Shown here: positions 30,803-44,670 of the stretch, piece by piece | Layout: each line of letters opens with the position of its first letter | Position numbering within the stretch: position 1 is the first letter of the stretch | From: Marinobacter shengliensis | GTDB taxonomy: Bacteria > Pseudomonadota > Gammaproteobacteria > Pseudomonadales > Oleiphilaceae | Length of the DNA stretch: 64,000 nucleotides | Assembly (NCBI RefSeq): GCF_003007715.1 | Contig: NZ_PXNO01000008.1 | Coordinates: 1-64,000 of the forward strand | Reading direction: 5' to 3' | Translations under genes and position numbers: made by a program | The notes under the pieces: model-generated | What the model saw: the letters and a program-made list of their open reading frames with translations, nothing else | Database searches by the model: none | Told to the model about the DNA's origin: nothing

Positions 30803-32123
30803 CACCGCCCGGGAATCTGGCTGGCCCGAGGATCTTCTCGGACCGGTCAGCTCACTCCCTGACAGCTCCCGCATCCTGGTCGCCCTCAGTGGCGGCCTGG
30901 ATTCCACCTTGTTGTTGTATGTGGCGGCAGCCTGCCACCGTAATGTCTGTGCTTTGCACATCAATCATCAACTGCAGCCTAATCATCGGCAGACAGAGCA
31001 GTTCTGCCGGTCGCTCTGTGAGCGGTTGTCTGTTCCCCTCCTGGTTGAGCGTGTGGACGTTGCAGTGGGCGAGGCTGGCTCCGGTGGTCTTGAGGAGGCG
31101 GCCAGGCTGGCCCGATATGACGTGTTCCGGCGGGTACTGGGGGCTGGCGACCTGTTGTTGATGGCCCACCACGCAGACGATCAGGTCGAAACGGTGCTGT
31201 TTCGTTTGCTCCGGGGAACCGGTGTAACGGGTCTGGCGGGCATGCCTGAAAGCCGCCGTCTTGGCCAGGGAGCCCTGTTTCGACCCTGGCTGGCGGTAAG
31301 CCGTGACCGGCTGGAGCAGGTTGCCCGGGATGTCAGTCTCTCCTGGGTGGAAGATCCTAGCAATACCAGCCTGGCATTTGATCGCAATTACCTGCGCCAC
31401 GCTGTGCTGCCGGGGCTCAAGGAGCGCTGGCCGGGCCTGCTGAAACGGGTGGAGCACAGTGCCAGGGCCTGCGCCGAAAGCGACATTCTCAATCATCGGT
31501 TGGCGGAATTGCAGTGGCAGGCGTGTTCCGATGCGGGCCAGCTCCGGCTGGCGTCGATTCAGGCCTTGAGCCCGTTGGAGCAGAGAAATCTGGTTCGATG
31601 GTGGATTCACCGGCAGGGTTTGATAATGCCTGCCCTGGCAGATTGGGATCAGTCGCTGGCGGAGTTGGTTCGGGCCGGCGAAGACCGGACGCCGGAGATT
31701 CGTGGTGATGGTTTCAGTTTGCGGCGATATCGGGGCTACCTGTACCTGGTGCCAAACGTGGAAGTGCCGGCGCACTCCGCTGGCCTTGATCCCGGCCGCA
31801 CGCTGCAATGGGGCCCCTGGACACTACGGCTCACGCCAACAGCCGCTACACCGGAAGCAGCGCCCCCGCCAATACGGGTATCTACGAGGCAGGGCGGCGA
31901 AAGGCTTCGCTTTGAGGAGGGCGGGCACTCTCGATCGTTGAAAACCTGGTTGCAGGAACAAGGAGTGCCGCCCTGGGAGAGGGCTTTACTGCCGCTGGTT
32001 TACCACGAAACACCCGGTGCCAGTGAGCTGATTGCCGTTGGCGATTTGTGGTGTTCTGAACAATACTCGGGAAGCGCCCCTGCCGCCGGCTGGCGGCTGA
32101 TTGTGGAGAGGGATTGTGATTGA
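30786..32123 (+). CDS. tilS: tRNA(Ile)-lysidine synthetase
   Basis: This 445-residue protein converts C34 of the minor AUA-reading tRNA-Ile to lysidine. The PP-loop SGGLDSTLL near residue 36, [19 protein letters not shown] and the [10 protein letters not shown] segment identify the catalytic domain; a C-terminal substrate-binding domain follows. The start overlaps accA by 17 bases, indicating translational coupling. Confidence 0.94.
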   Translation: MKAGGNTARESGWPEDLLGPVSSLPDSSRILVALSGGLDSTLLLYVAAACHRNVCALHINHQLQPNHRQTEQFCRSLCERLSVPLLVERVDVAVGEAGSGGLEEAARLARYDVFRRVLGAGDLLLMAHHADDQVETVLFRLLRGTGVTGLAGMPESRRLGQGALFRPWLAVSRDRLEQVARDVSLSWVEDPSNTSLAFDRNYLRHAVLPGLKERWPGLLKRVEHSARACAESDILNHRLAELQWQACSDAGQLRLASIQALSPLEQRNLVRWWIHRQGLIMPALADWDQSLAELVRAGEDRTPEIRGDGFSLRRYRGYLYLVPNVEVPAHSAGLDPGRTLQWGPWTLRLTPTAATPEAAPPPIRVSTRQGGERLRFEEGGHSRSLKTWLQEQGVPPWERALLPLVYHETPGASELIAVGDLWCSEQYSGSAPAAGWRLIVERDCD

Positions 32124-32163
32124 GTACAGGGGGGCTTTCTGGTAGTCTGGCGACCCATCTTGA

Positions 32164-34710
<2,547 letters not shown>

Positions 34711-34723
34711 GCTTGGGGGGAAC

Positions 34724-34838
34724 CGAGCGGGCGGGGATGGCGTTATGAAACACGCTCCTTGCGGCACGTCCATGTGACGCTTGGGCTCCGCCATCCATGG
34801 CTCCGCACAGTTTCATAAAGCCATCCCCGCCCGCTCTC
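34724..34838 (-). repeat. Intergenic three-way-junction element, copy A (kdsA-eno)
   Basis: Outer arms of about 27 bp (34725-34751 with 34809-34836) pair with one mismatch. The enclosed core, read on the minus strand, has GCCATGGATGGC (34790-34801) and CACATGGACGTG (34765-34776), each a small hairpin with ATGGA at the apex, separated by a GGAGC/AAGCG linker. The same core occurs in copies B and C, but the outer arm sequence here is unrelated to theirs. It fills most of the 203-bp gap between kdsA and eno. Confidence 0.75.
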
Positions 34839-34849
34839 GATCTAACTAA

Positions 34850-36187
<1,338 letters not shown>

Positions 36188-36240
36188 GACACGCGACATT
36201 TTTGAGTCTGCCAGCGCGCGCTGGTAAGTAACAAAATGTT

Positions 36241-36286
36241 AAGGCCATCGCGTTCCGGATGAAAATTCGGACACGATGGCCTTTTT
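36241..36286 (+). terminator. Terminator downstream of eno
   Basis: The arm AAGGCCATCG pairs with CGATGGCCTT, extended by a second short CCG/CGG helix, and is followed by a TTTTTG tract. It should stop eno transcription before ftsB. Confidence 0.85.
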
Positions 36287-36306
36287 GTACAGTGACTTAC
36301 AAGAAT

Positions 36307-36336
36307 TTGTTGCTAATCTACTATAAGGTCTATACT
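36307..36336 (+). promoter_or_regulatory. Candidate sigma-70 promoter for ftsB
   Basis: TTGTTG (36307-36312) and TATACT (36331-36336) are separated by 18 bp, directly after the eno terminator and about 50 bp before the ftsB start. The fit to consensus is fair; no transcript evidence is available. Confidence 0.4.
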
Positions 36337-36386
36337 TGACCTTCGACTCTTTCGATAAATCTGGTTATTTTCTGAGCTGATTTGGC

Positions 36387-36659
36387 ATGAAAACGCTTTG
36401 GGCCATTCTGGTAGTGCTGATTCTCCTGCTGCAGGTTCGCCTGTGGGTCGGGGAGGGTAGCTTTGCGCAGGTTTGGTCGTTGGAGAAGGCGATTGCTGAG
36501 CAGCGGGCGGAGAATGCCGGGTTGGCGGGGCGTAATGACCGGCTTTATGCGGAGGTGCGGAATCTTCGCAACGAGCAGGGGGCCGTGGAGGAACGTGCCC
36601 GTATGAATCTCGGGCTAATTCGCGAAGACGAGACATTCTTTCTGGTCGTCGAGAATTAG
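36387..36659 (+). CDS. ftsB: Cell division protein FtsB
   Basis: This 90-residue bitopic inner-membrane protein has an N-terminal span (about 4-20) and then a periplasmic coiled coil (about 28-70) with heptad leucines. The end (RMNLGLIREDETFFLVVEN) is the conserved FtsL/FtsB-type tail. It joins FtsL and FtsQ in the divisome. Its place between eno and ispD is the standard gammaproteobacterial order. Confidence 0.93.
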   Translation: MKTLWAILVVLILLLQVRLWVGEGSFAQVWSLEKAIAEQRAENAGLAGRNDRLYAEVRNLRNEQGAVEERARMNLGLIREDETFFLVVEN

Positions 36660-36670
36660 TTCTGGAGTTA

Positions 36671-36860
36671 GAAGCGCCGGGGGTGTCCTTTCCGGGAAAC
36701 GCTACAAGCACCCGCAAGCGGGTCCGGCCAGCAATCGCAGATTGCTGTCGTTCGGCTGCGCATGAAGCTATGCTTCATTAACGCTTGCCTCACCCATGTG
36801 CGCTTCTCTCAGGCCATCCATGGCCTTCGAAATTCCCGGAGAGACACTCCCCGGCGCTCT
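36671..36860 (-). repeat. Intergenic three-way-junction element, copy B with insert (ftsB-ispD)
   Basis: Outer arms (36671-36698 with 36833-36860) pair imperfectly with single-base bulges. The minus-strand core has GGCCATGGATGGCC (36812-36825) and AAGCGCACATGGGTG (36791-36805) as in copies A and C. The core is then interrupted by about 75 bp holding three perfect mini-hairpins: 36710-36723 (ACCCGCAAGCGGGT), 36730-36746 (7-bp stem) and 36762-36778 (7-bp stem). It occupies nearly all of the 227-bp gap. Confidence 0.72.
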
Positions 36861-36886
36861 CCTGACACAGTGCGGGCCTTCCGATT

Positions 36887-37585
36887 ATGAAACCTCAACT
36901 TTGGCTTGTTGTTCCTGCTGCCGGCATCGGCCAGCGCATGAAAGCTGAATGTCCCAAGCAGTACCTCAAGATCAATAACCGCTTCATCCTAGATATTACC
37001 CTCTCCCGTTTACTGGATAACGCGCCGTTCAAGGGCTGCATGGTGCCGTTGAGTCCGGCGGATCACTGGTGGCCGGATAGTGAGTCGGCTAAGGATGATC
37101 GAATCCAGACCTGTACCGGAGGCAAGGAGCGGGCGGATTCGGTGCTTTCGGCGTTGCATGCGCTGGCGGAGCAGGCGGATGAGTCGGATTGGGTGCTGGT
37201 GCACGATGCGGCGCGGCCGTGTTTGCATGCCGATGATCTTTCCAATCTGATTGATACCCTTTCTGAGCACCCGGTTGGCGGACTGCTGGCGGCGCCGGTG
37301 GCGGATACTTTGAAGCTGGCGGATGACGGCATTCCGCCAGAGGTGGCGCAGACGGTGGATCGGAGTCGGTTGTGGCGGGCGTTGACGCCGCAGATGTTTC
37401 GGTTTGGTGCGCTCAGGGCCGCTCTTGAATCCTGTCTGGAAAGTGGTCACGGGGTTACCGATGAGTCCTCTGCGATGGAGTTTTCCGGTAAGATGCCTGT
37501 TCTGGTGGAAGGGCGGCCGGATAATCTGAAGGTTACGGTGCCGTCGGACCTTGCGCTGGCCGAGTTTATTCTGGGTCGGCTGTAG
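36887..37585 (+). CDS. ispD: 2-C-methyl-D-erythritol 4-phosphate cytidylyltransferase
   Basis: This 232-residue MEP-pathway enzyme transfers CMP from CTP to methylerythritol phosphate. The CTP-binding loop VVPAAGIGQRMKAECPKQYL and the signature VLVHDAARPCLHADDL are visible, along with the C-terminal NLKVTVPSDLALAE. ispF follows on the same strand. Confidence 0.96.
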   Translation: MKPQLWLVVPAAGIGQRMKAECPKQYLKINNRFILDITLSRLLDNAPFKGCMVPLSPADHWWPDSESAKDDRIQTCTGGKERADSVLSALHALAEQADESDWVLVHDAARPCLHADDLSNLIDTLSEHPVGGLLAAPVADTLKLADDGIPPEVAQTVDRSRLWRALTPQMFRFGALRAALESCLESGHGVTDESSAMEFSGKMPVLVEGRPDNLKVTVPSDLALAEFILGRL

Positions 37586-37627
37586 GGTTTTCCCGCCTCT
37601 TGTTTATTTCTGTTTTTCTCGGAGACG

Positions 37628-38110
37628 ATGATGCGCATTGGTCAGGGCTTTGATGTCCATGCCTTTGGTGAGGGCAGTTCTGTCATTCTGGGTGGTGTTG
37701 AGATTCCCCATAGTCATGGCCTGAAAGCCCATTCGGATGGCGATGTGCTGTTGCATGCACTGGCGGATGCCCTGCTCGGTGCGGTGGCGCTGGGTGACAT
37801 CGGGCATTTTTTTCCGGACACCAGCGACGAGTGGGCGGGGGCCGATAGCCGGGATCTGTTGCGTCGGGTGATGCAGCGGGTATTGGAGGAAGGCTTTGCT
37901 GTGGTGAATGTGGATACCACGATTATTGCCCAGGCGCCGAAGATGGCACCTCATGTGGAGGCGATGCGTCTCAATATTGCTGAGGATCTGGGGGTGCCGG
38001 TGAATCGGGTGAGTGTGAAAGCCACCACCACGGAGAAGCTTGGCTTTACCGGGCGCGGTGAGGGCATTGCCTGCCAGGCAGTGTGTTTGCTCGAACCGGT
38101 GGCTATGTGA
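37628..38110 (+). CDS. ispF: 2-C-methyl-D-erythritol 2,4-cyclodiphosphate synthase
   Basis: This 160-residue MEP-pathway enzyme forms the cyclic diphosphate with loss of CMP. The zinc ligands are in [10 protein letters not shown] and [17 protein letters not shown], with the later [13 protein letters not shown]. Two adjacent ATGs (37628, 37631) could start it; the second matches the usual MRIGQGFD N-terminus. The end overlaps the truD start by 4 bases. Confidence 0.96.
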   Translation: MMRIGQGFDVHAFGEGSSVILGGVEIPHSHGLKAHSDGDVLLHALADALLGAVALGDIGHFFPDTSDEWAGADSRDLLRRVMQRVLEEGFAVVNVDTTIIAQAPKMAPHVEAMRLNIAEDLGVPVNRVSVKATTTEKLGFTGRGEGIACQAVCLLEPVAM

Positions 38111-39171
38111 GTCAGGATAACGGTTCGCCCCGTTGGCGTCTTGAGTGGCCCACATCTTCAGGTAAGCGCCCGGGCAAGGCGCAGTTAAAGTCGGTTCCTG
38201 AGGATTTCCGGGTTACAGAGAGACTCTGGCCAGATTCTGAATTGCCAGGTTCCGTGCATGGAGGGGCCGGTGAGCACTTGTGCGTGCGTCTTGAGAAGTC
38301 TGGCGACAATACCGAGTATGTTGCCCGGGAGTTGGCGGCCCTGGCGGGTTGCAAGGCGTTTGAGGTGGGCTTTTGTGGTTTGAAGGATCGCCATGCGGTT
38401 ACCAAGCAATGGTTCAGTCTCTACTGCCCGGGCCGGGAATCCGAGGATGCTGCGCTGCTGCAAGCCATTGGTGCCCGGTGGCCGGTGTTGGCGAGTGGCC
38501 GCCATGCACGCAAGCTTCGCCGAGGCGAGCATCTGGGCAATGAATTTGACCTGATGTTAAGGCAAGTCAACGGCAATAGAGTGGACATTGAGCAGGCGCT
38601 GACGTTGCTTGGCGAGCGGGGAGCCCCGAATTATTTCGGGCCGCAGCGGTTTGGCATTGGCGGCGGCAATCTGGAACGGGCAGTGAATCTTGACCCTTCC
38701 CGATTGAACCGGAAGAAAGGCGGCCGTCGCGGCGGTGGCGGAAGCGGTTCGAAAAACGTATTGTACTTTTCGGCGGCACGTTCCTGGTTGTTCAACGAAG
38801 TCCTGGCTGCTCGGGTTGAAGCGTGCAACTGGTTCAACGGTGTGCCCGGAGAACCCTCGGAAGACGGCCAGCCTACCGGGCCACTGTGGGGCGATGGTGG
38901 CACTCTGGCAACTGGAGAATTGGCGGAGCTTGAGCGGGCGGTGGTGTCAGAACACCCGGAGTTCGAGCGGCTGTTTCTCAGTACCCGCATGAAACCGGAG
39001 CGTCGGGCCCTGGTAACCCGGCCTGAGCAAATGAGCTGGCAGTGGCTGGATGACAATGCCCTGCGGATACAGTTTTTCCTGCCACCGGGGCAGTATGCCA
39101 CCACGGTGCTGGGAGATATTTTTGAGCTGCAGGACATGAGCCTCAGCCGTGATAATAAGCAAGAAAGCTAG
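38107..39171 (+). CDS. truD: tRNA pseudouridine(13) synthase
   Basis: The protein has 354 residues from a GTG start at 38107 that overlaps the ispF stop; a GTG at 38083 is an alternative that would add 8 residues. The catalytic aspartate is in [15 protein letters not shown], and NYFGPQRFG is the second family motif. TruD modifies U13 of tRNA-Glu. The ispD-ispF-truD-surE-pcm cluster is ancestral in gammaproteobacteria. Confidence 0.93.
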   Translation: MSQDNGSPRWRLEWPTSSGKRPGKAQLKSVPEDFRVTERLWPDSELPGSVHGGAGEHLCVRLEKSGDNTEYVARELAALAGCKAFEVGFCGLKDRHAVTKQWFSLYCPGRESEDAALLQAIGARWPVLASGRHARKLRRGEHLGNEFDLMLRQVNGNRVDIEQALTLLGERGAPNYFGPQRFGIGGGNLERAVNLDPSRLNRKKGGRRGGGGSGSKNVLYFSAARSWLFNEVLAARVEACNWFNGVPGEPSEDGQPTGPLWGDGGTLATGELAELERAVVSEHPEFERLFLSTRMKPERRALVTRPEQMSWQWLDDNALRIQFFLPPGQYATTVLGDIFELQDMSLSRDNKQES

Positions 39172-39182
39172 CGGAGAACACT

Positions 39183-39953
39183 GTGCGTATTTTGTTGTCC
39201 AATGATGATGGCGTGCATTCGCCGGGTCTTGTGGCCCTGTTTGAAGGCCTTGGGGGCCTTGGTGTGTTGGAGGTGGTTGCGCCGGACCGTGACCACAGCG
39301 GAGCCAGTAATGCCTTGACGTTGAACCGCCCGCTGACGGTGGAAGAGCACCCCAACGGGTTTCACTCGGTTGATGGTACTCCCACCGATTGCGTGCATCT
39401 GGCGGTGAACGGCCTGTTTGATCAGCCTTTTGATCGGGTGGTCTCCGGTATCAACACCCACGCCAACCTGGGCGACGACATTATTTATTCCGGAACGGTG
39501 GCTGCGGCCACTGAAGGTCGTCACCTTGGGCTACCGGCTATTGCGGTATCGCTCGTTAACGATGGCCATTTCCATTATGACACCGCCGCACGGGTGGTTC
39601 GTTTGCTGCTGGAGGACAAGCGGGCCCTGGCGTTGGGGCCTCGTTCAATCCTCAATGTGAACGTTCCTGATCTGCCCTGGCACGAACTCTCCGGTATCCA
39701 GGTCACTCGCCTGGGCCATCGGGAGAGGGCAGAAGGGGCGGTTCCGATGACTTGTCCCCGAGGCAAGCAGCGCTACTGGATCGGTGCCGCAGGCCGCGGC
39801 GGCGATGCCGGGCCTGGCACGGATTTTCATGCGGTACGTGAGGGTTATGTTTCCATTACCCCTGTCCACGTTGATATGACCCGTTACGAAGCACTGCCAG
39901 GGCTGCGGGACTGGGTAGATGGTTTGGAAGGTGCCAGGGGGGCGACATCGTGA
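39183..39953 (+). CDS. surE: 5'/3'-nucleotidase SurE
   Basis: The protein has 256 residues, starting at GTG with the invariant [15 protein letters not shown] (metal-binding Asp pair). [20 protein letters not shown] is the second signature. SurE removes phosphate from nucleoside monophosphates and short polyphosphate and is linked to stationary-phase survival; pcm and rpoS nearby fit that theme. Confidence 0.96.
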   Translation: MRILLSNDDGVHSPGLVALFEGLGGLGVLEVVAPDRDHSGASNALTLNRPLTVEEHPNGFHSVDGTPTDCVHLAVNGLFDQPFDRVVSGINTHANLGDDIIYSGTVAAATEGRHLGLPAIAVSLVNDGHFHYDTAARVVRLLLEDKRALALGPRSILNVNVPDLPWHELSGIQVTRLGHRERAEGAVPMTCPRGKQRYWIGAAGRGGDAGPGTDFHAVREGYVSITPVHVDMTRYEALPGLRDWVDGLEGARGATS

Positions 39954-39976
39954 TCGCTCAACTTGAGGGGATCGGT

Positions 39977-40606
39977 ATGACGTCCAGGCGCACCCGCCTG
40001 CGACTGGTGCAGCGGCTGCGAGACGCCGGCATTGAATCAGACCGGGTACTGGAAGTTATCGGCCAGGTACCCCGACATATTTTCCTGGATGAAGCCCTTG
40101 CCCACCGCGCCTACGAGGATACCTCACTACCCATCGGCTATGGCCAGACCCTCTCCCAGCCCTACATTGTTGCCCGCATGACGGAGCTGCTGCTGGCGCA
40201 TCAGCCGGCCCGGGTGCTGGAGCTGGGCACCGGTTCCGGGTATCAGACCACGGTGTTATCGCAGTTGTTCGATGACATCTACAGCGTTGAACGCATACGC
40301 CCGTTGCAGGAGCGAGCCCGTGACCGCTTGCGGCAACTCAATATTCGCAATGTCATGCTCAAGCATGCGGATGGTGGTATGGGCTGGCCCGAGCGGGGGC
40401 CTTTTGATGGCATTATCGTGACCGCTGCGCCGGTAGACGTGCCACAGGAATTGCTCGATCAGCTAGCCGACGGTGGTGTACTGATCGCCCCGGTTGGCGA
40501 GCACCAGCAGGTTCTGGTGGAGATCATTCGTCGTGGGGAACGTTTTGAGCGGCGCGAACTGGAGCCTGTTCATTTTGTACCCTTGCTGGGTGGGGTTGTT
40601 CGCTGA
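39977..40606 (+). CDS. pcm: Protein-L-isoaspartate O-methyltransferase
   Basis: This 209-residue SAM-dependent enzyme repairs isoaspartyl damage in ageing proteins. The substrate region ends in [20 protein letters not shown], and the SAM motif is [12 protein letters not shown]. The start at 39977 is preferred because GAGGGG lies 6 bases upstream and the resulting N-terminus ([11 protein letters not shown]) aligns with E. coli Pcm. A GTG at 39950 overlapping the surE stop is the alternative. Confidence 0.94.
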   Translation: MTSRRTRLRLVQRLRDAGIESDRVLEVIGQVPRHIFLDEALAHRAYEDTSLPIGYGQTLSQPYIVARMTELLLAHQPARVLELGTGSGYQTTVLSQLFDDIYSVERIRPLQERARDRLRQLNIRNVMLKHADGGMGWPERGPFDGIIVTAAPVDVPQELLDQLADGGVLIAPVGEHQQVLVEIIRRGERFERRELEPVHFVPLLGGVVR

Positions 40607-41583
40607 TGCAGCCTAAGCCCGATAGCGAAACAAACCGCGCACATCACCCGGCCGCGGTATTCCTGCGGGGTATGGCCATGGGCGCTGCGGATATCGTGCC
40701 GGGGGTGTCTGGCGGCACCATTGCGTTCATAACGGGCATCTATTTCCGCCTGCTGGAAGCCATCAGCGCCACACCGGTGGCCTTTGTCCGGAAACTGCTC
40801 AAAGGGGATGTGGCCGGCTTCTGGCGCTCGGTGGACGGTACCTTCCTGGTGTGCCTTCTGGCCGGTGTGTTAACCAGTATTGTGAGCCTGGCCTCGCTGA
40901 TTACCTGGCTCCTGGAGAGCCATCCGGTGTTGATCTGGAGCTTCTTTTTCGGCTTGATTGTTGCGTCTGTCTGGCATGTGGGGCAACAGATTCGACGGGC
41001 AACGCCGGCACTGTTGGTTCCTCTGGCCTGCGGTATTGTGTTTGCCTGGTGGGTAACCACGTTGCCAGCCAGTGAGCTGGCACCAACGGGCATTGCCTTC
41101 CTGGGTGCGGGGGCACTGGCTATCTGTGCGATGATCCTGCCGGGTATCTCCGGCAGCTTTCTGTTGTTGATCATCGGTATGTATGCACCGGTCCTGGCGG
41201 CAATAAAATCCGTGGAACTGATCCATCTGGGGTTGTTTGCCACGGGCTGCCTGATCGGCCTGCTGTCGGTGGCCAGGGTAATCACCCTGGCGTTCCGGCA
41301 TTTTCACGATACCGTATTAGCGCTATTGACGGGCTTTATGGTGGGGGCGCTGAGCAAGGTATGGCCATGGCAGAAAACCCTGAGTTGGCGCACCAACAGT
41401 GCTGGTGAACAAGTCGCTGTGAGCCAGGCTCCGGTAGGCCCGGAAACCTGGGCCAGCCTGTATGGCCAGGACCCGCAGATAATGCTGGCCATCGCCATGG
41501 CCATTGCGGGTTTGGTCGTTGTGCTTGCGTTGGAATGGTTTGGGCGGATATCGGCCCGACGGCACCAGAATGTCGCGCCCTGA
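40606..41583 (+). CDS. DUF368 (PopT-type) undecaprenyl-phosphate translocase
   Basis: This 325-residue polytopic inner-membrane protein has about 8-9 spans. The internally repeated DUF368 signatures GAADIVPGVSGGTIAFITG and CAMILPGISGSFLLLIIG are both visible. PopT-type DUF368 proteins have been linked to recycling of undecaprenyl phosphate across the inner membrane. The ATG overlaps the pcm stop by one base. The assignment to PopT function is by family. Confidence 0.87.
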   Translation: MQPKPDSETNRAHHPAAVFLRGMAMGAADIVPGVSGGTIAFITGIYFRLLEAISATPVAFVRKLLKGDVAGFWRSVDGTFLVCLLAGVLTSIVSLASLITWLLESHPVLIWSFFFGLIVASVWHVGQQIRRATPALLVPLACGIVFAWWVTTLPASELAPTGIAFLGAGALAICAMILPGISGSFLLLIIGMYAPVLAAIKSVELIHLGLFATGCLIGLLSVARVITLAFRHFHDTVLALLTGFMVGALSKVWPWQKTLSWRTNSAGEQVAVSQAPVGPETWASLYGQDPQIMLAIAMAIAGLVVVLALEWFGRISARRHQNVAP

Positions 41584-41769
41584 CCGATAAAAGTGTTACC
41601 TGACGCACAAAATGTCGTTCCGGACGGTAACAAACCTGTGCGCAGAGTAACTTGGAATTGATTATAAAATGTGCAATATATTAGTAAGTTAGTCCTGAAA
41701 CATGAGAAATTGCATCGGAAGTGATCAGTTTCTTAGATAGATTTATCATAATCAGGCGTTTGTTATTAC
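41584..41769 (+). other. AT-rich intergenic region before nlpD
   Basis: These 186 bp have clearly higher A/T content than their surroundings (for example 41660-41690 and 41735-41760). GTTACC and GGTAAC near 41595-41631 form a weak inverted repeat without a T-run. A promoter for nlpD and possibly for an nlpD-rpoS transcript is likely here; I cannot fix its hexamers. Confidence 0.45.
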
Positions 41770-42651
41770 GTGATTCTCTTTAGCCGGCACATTCAAGCTG
41801 TTCTTCCGACCAGGCTCCCGCCTGCTACGGAAGCGTTCTGCCGGCGGCGCACTGGTCTGCCCGTTGTGGTATCTGCTGTCCTGCTGCTGTTGGCAATGCT
41901 TGGCTTATCCGGCTGCAACACCAACGCGATCTATGGCGACGACCTCTACAACCCCCCTGTGTATTGGGGTAGTCATGTTGTGAAACCCGGGGAAACGCTA
42001 TACGGCATTGCCTGGCGTTATGGCCGGGACTATCGGGAACTGGGGGATGCCAACGGCCTTGCACCACCCTGGAACATCAAAGCAGGGCAGGTGCTGCGGC
42101 TGGACAGGAAGGGCACCATTCGCCAGACTGCCCAGGCGTCCTCTCCGCCCAGACAATCCGCGCCTGCTCCCAGGCCCACCACCTCCAGCACCAGGGCACC
42201 AGCGCCCACAGCGTCCAAACCTGCTGCCAGAGCACCGGTCCCAGCGCCTCAGGCACGCACGGGTAGCCAGGTGGCGTCAGACATTCGCTGGAACTGGCCT
42301 CACTCTGGCACCGTTATTGCAAACTTTTCAGAGTCAGGAAAAGTCAACAAAGGTATTGATATTGCCGGAAATCCCGGTGATGCTGTGAAGGCGGCGGCGA
42401 GTGGAAGTGTGGTGTATGCCGGTAATGGGTTGCTGGGTTACGGAAACCTGATTATCGTAAATCATAACGAGCACTACCTGAGCGCATACGCCCACAACCG
42501 GAAGATTTTGGTGCAGGAAGGAGAGGAGGTAAAAGCCGGACAGGTAATCGCGGAACTGGGCAGTTCTGGTACAGACAAACCGATGTTGCATTTCGAGATT
42601 CGCAAGAACGGCAACCCGGTTGACCCGGCCAGATACCTGCCAAGACGTTGA
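41770..42651 (+). CDS. nlpD: NlpD-type LysM/M23 lipoprotein, amidase activator
   Basis: The protein has up to 293 residues. A signal segment with lipobox (GLSGC) is followed by a LysM domain (VKPGETLYGIAWRYGRDYREL), a Pro/Ala-rich linker and an M23 domain. The metal-site histidine is replaced by asparagine in NKGIDIAG, as in E. coli NlpD, so it should be catalytically inactive and instead activate an amidase for daughter-cell separation. The start is uncertain: the GTG at 41770 has no good ribosome site and a later start before the hydrophobic stretch is possible. rpoS follows, as in other gammaproteobacteria, and nlpD often carries the main rpoS promoter. Confidence 0.9.
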   Translation: MILFSRHIQAVLPTRLPPATEAFCRRRTGLPVVVSAVLLLLAMLGLSGCNTNAIYGDDLYNPPVYWGSHVVKPGETLYGIAWRYGRDYRELGDANGLAPPWNIKAGQVLRLDRKGTIRQTAQASSPPRQSAPAPRPTTSSTRAPAPTASKPAARAPVPAPQARTGSQVASDIRWNWPHSGTVIANFSESGKVNKGIDIAGNPGDAVKAAASGSVVYAGNGLLGYGNLIIVNHNEHYLSAYAHNRKILVQEGEEVKAGQVIAELGSSGTDKPMLHFEIRKNGNPVDPARYLPRR

Positions 42652-42844
42652 TTGATCAGAAAGCTGGATGTTTCTGAGGTGATTGCCAGTAAGGCCTGAC
42701 AGAAAACCGCAAAGTAAAAAATAAAAACGGCAACCGTGATTGCCAGCCAACAAGCTAATGTCCTGAAGAAAACCACAACCGGAACCAGCCCGCAATAACA
42801 AGAAGTATCGGGCGAAACAGGATTATTGAGAGGCGGGGTACACC

Positions 42845-43843
42845 ATGTCAGCAGAGCAAGAAGACATCATTATCGATCGTGTTGCAGATCTGGATGACGC
42901 AGACGATCATCTGTTAGCGGAAGACAAGCCTGAAAAGCCATCAGCAGACGACGCGATGGCAGAAGCGGAAGACGACTTTCCCACCCAGGGAAAGTATTTC
43001 ACCAGTCAGAAGCAGCTCGATGCCACGCAGCTGTACCTTAATGAAATCGGTTTCTCACCACTGCTCACTCCCGAGGAAGAAGTCTACTTCGCGCGGCTGG
43101 CCCGCAAAGGCGAAGAGTCTGGCCGCAAGCGGATGATTGAAAGCAACCTGAGACTGGTTGTTAAAATCGCCCGGCGCTACGTGAATCGCGGTCTCACCCT
43201 GCTGGACCTGATTGAAGAGGGTAACCTCGGGCTGATCCGGGCTGTTGAAAAATTCGATCCGGAACGGGGCTTCCGGTTTTCAACCTACGCCACCTGGTGG
43301 ATTCGCCAGACCATCGAGCGGGCGATCATGAATCAGACCCGCACCATCCGCCTGCCCATCCACGTGGTCAAGGAGCTGAACCTTTATCTTCGGGCAGCCC
43401 GGGAGTTGACCCAGAAGCTGGACCACGAGCCCACCGCCGAGGAAATCGCACGCATGGTGGACAAGCCGGTGGCGGATGTGAAGCGCATGCTCGGCCTTAA
43501 TGAGCGCGTGGCGTCCATGGACACGCCGATTGGTGCCGGCAGCGACAAATCGCTGTTGGACACCGTCGCCGATGAGGGCGCTCTGGACCCGGCGGATCTG
43601 CTTCAGGACAACAACATGTGTTCCTGCCTGGAAAAGTGGATTGACCAGCTGAGCGACAAACAGCAGGAAGTGCTTTCCCGCCGTTTTGGGTTGCGCGGTT
43701 ACCCCATCAGTACCCTGGAAGAGGTGGGCCAGGAAATCGGGTTGACCCGTGAACGAGTGCGCCAGATCCAGGTTGAGGCGTTACGGCGTCTCAGGGAAAT
43801 TCTGGAAAAAGAAGGTTTGTCTGGTAGCTTGCTGTTTAAATAG
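42845..43843 (+). CDS. rpoS: Stationary-phase sigma factor RpoS
   Basis: This 332-residue sigma-70 family protein has an acidic N-terminal region (1.1-like), region 1.2/2 ([49 protein letters not shown]), region 3 and region 4 ([20 protein letters not shown]). The length and the nlpD neighbour identify it as RpoS, not RpoD. It is followed by a strong terminator. Confidence 0.96.
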   Translation: MSAEQEDIIIDRVADLDDADDHLLAEDKPEKPSADDAMAEAEDDFPTQGKYFTSQKQLDATQLYLNEIGFSPLLTPEEEVYFARLARKGEESGRKRMIESNLRLVVKIARRYVNRGLTLLDLIEEGNLGLIRAVEKFDPERGFRFSTYATWWIRQTIERAIMNQTRTIRLPIHVVKELNLYLRAARELTQKLDHEPTAEEIARMVDKPVADVKRMLGLNERVASMDTPIGAGSDKSLLDTVADEGALDPADLLQDNNMCSCLEKWIDQLSDKQQEVLSRRFGLRGYPISTLEEVGQEIGLTRERVRQIQVEALRRLREILEKEGLSGSLLFK

Positions 43844-43865
43844 CCCCGGAGCCAGGGAAAAGGAA

Positions 43866-43898
43866 AAGCCAGCCATGGCAACATGGCTGGCTTTTTTG
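43866..43898 (+). terminator. Terminator downstream of rpoS
   Basis: An 11-bp stem (AAGCCAGCCAT with ATGGCTGGCTT) and a 6-base loop are followed by a T-rich tract. Confidence 0.9.
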
Positions 43899-44038
43899 TT
43901 AAATGTGGCAGCAATTGAGAACCAGGTGGCGATAGGCCTGTAATTTTCATTGTTAGAATGTCGTCTCCCGGCGGGAATAGGGTGTCGAATCCGGGGACGA
44001 ATGAAACATTCAATAATAATGATCGAAAGGAAAGGACT

Positions 44039-44614
44039 ATGAAGAAGACGCTTATCACAGGTTTCGCATCTCTGCTGCTGACAGGCGCTTTGGCTGCACC
44101 GGCTTATGCCCTGAATGTTGGCGGTGTCGATGTGCCGGACACCTATTCTGCCATGGGGCAGGAGTTGCAGCTTAATGGCGCAGGAACTCGCTCCAAGTGG
44201 TTTATGAATCTGTACGTTGGTGGCCTTTATGTACCGGAGAAAGTGGCCGATGCTGAAGCGGTTATTGATGCCGATGAGCCCCAGGCCATTACCCTGCATA
44301 TCACCTCTGGCATGATCACCAGCGAGCGCATGACGGAAGCCACTATGGAGGGATTCCAAGCGTCCACCGGTGGTGACCTGTCTGGTATTCAAGCTGAGGT
44401 AGACCAGTTCATGGCGGTATTCCAGGAAGAGATCAAAGAAGGCGATGTCTTCGATCTGGTCTATGTGCCGGAGCAGGGCGTTCAGGTGCTTAAAAACGGT
44501 GAACAGCGCGACACCGTGGGCGACCTGGAGTTCAAGAAAGCCTTGTTTGGTATCTGGCTGTCTGACAAGCCGGCTCAGAAAGACCTGAAAGAGAAGATGC
44601 TGGGCAAACGCTGA
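44039..44614 (+). CDS. Secreted chalcone isomerase-like protein
   Basis: This 191-residue protein has a signal peptide (cleavage likely after APAYA). The mature region matches the chalcone-isomerase-like fold family (GAGTRSKWFMNLYVGGLYV, then FKKALFGIWLSDKPAQKDLK). Bacterial members are periplasmic with unknown substrate; flavonoid chemistry should not be assumed. The start at 44039 is supported by AAAGGA just upstream. It is monocistronic, with terminators on both sides. Confidence 0.85.
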   Translation: MKKTLITGFASLLLTGALAAPAYALNVGGVDVPDTYSAMGQELQLNGAGTRSKWFMNLYVGGLYVPEKVADAEAVIDADEPQAITLHITSGMITSERMTEATMEGFQASTGGDLSGIQAEVDQFMAVFQEEIKEGDVFDLVYVPEQGVQVLKNGEQRDTVGDLEFKKALFGIWLSDKPAQKDLKEKMLGKR

Positions 44615-44632
44615 AGCAACCTGTTTGCCTAC

Positions 44633-44662
44633 AAAAAAAGCCGGCATTTGCCGGCTTTTTTA
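44633..44662. terminator. Bidirectional terminator between convergent genes
   Basis: The stem AGCCGGCA/TGCCGGCT is flanked by A7 on the left and T6 on the right, so it works on both strands. It ends the chalcone-isomerase-like gene on plus and nth on minus. Confidence 0.92.
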
Positions 44663-44670
44663 ATGTTGGA

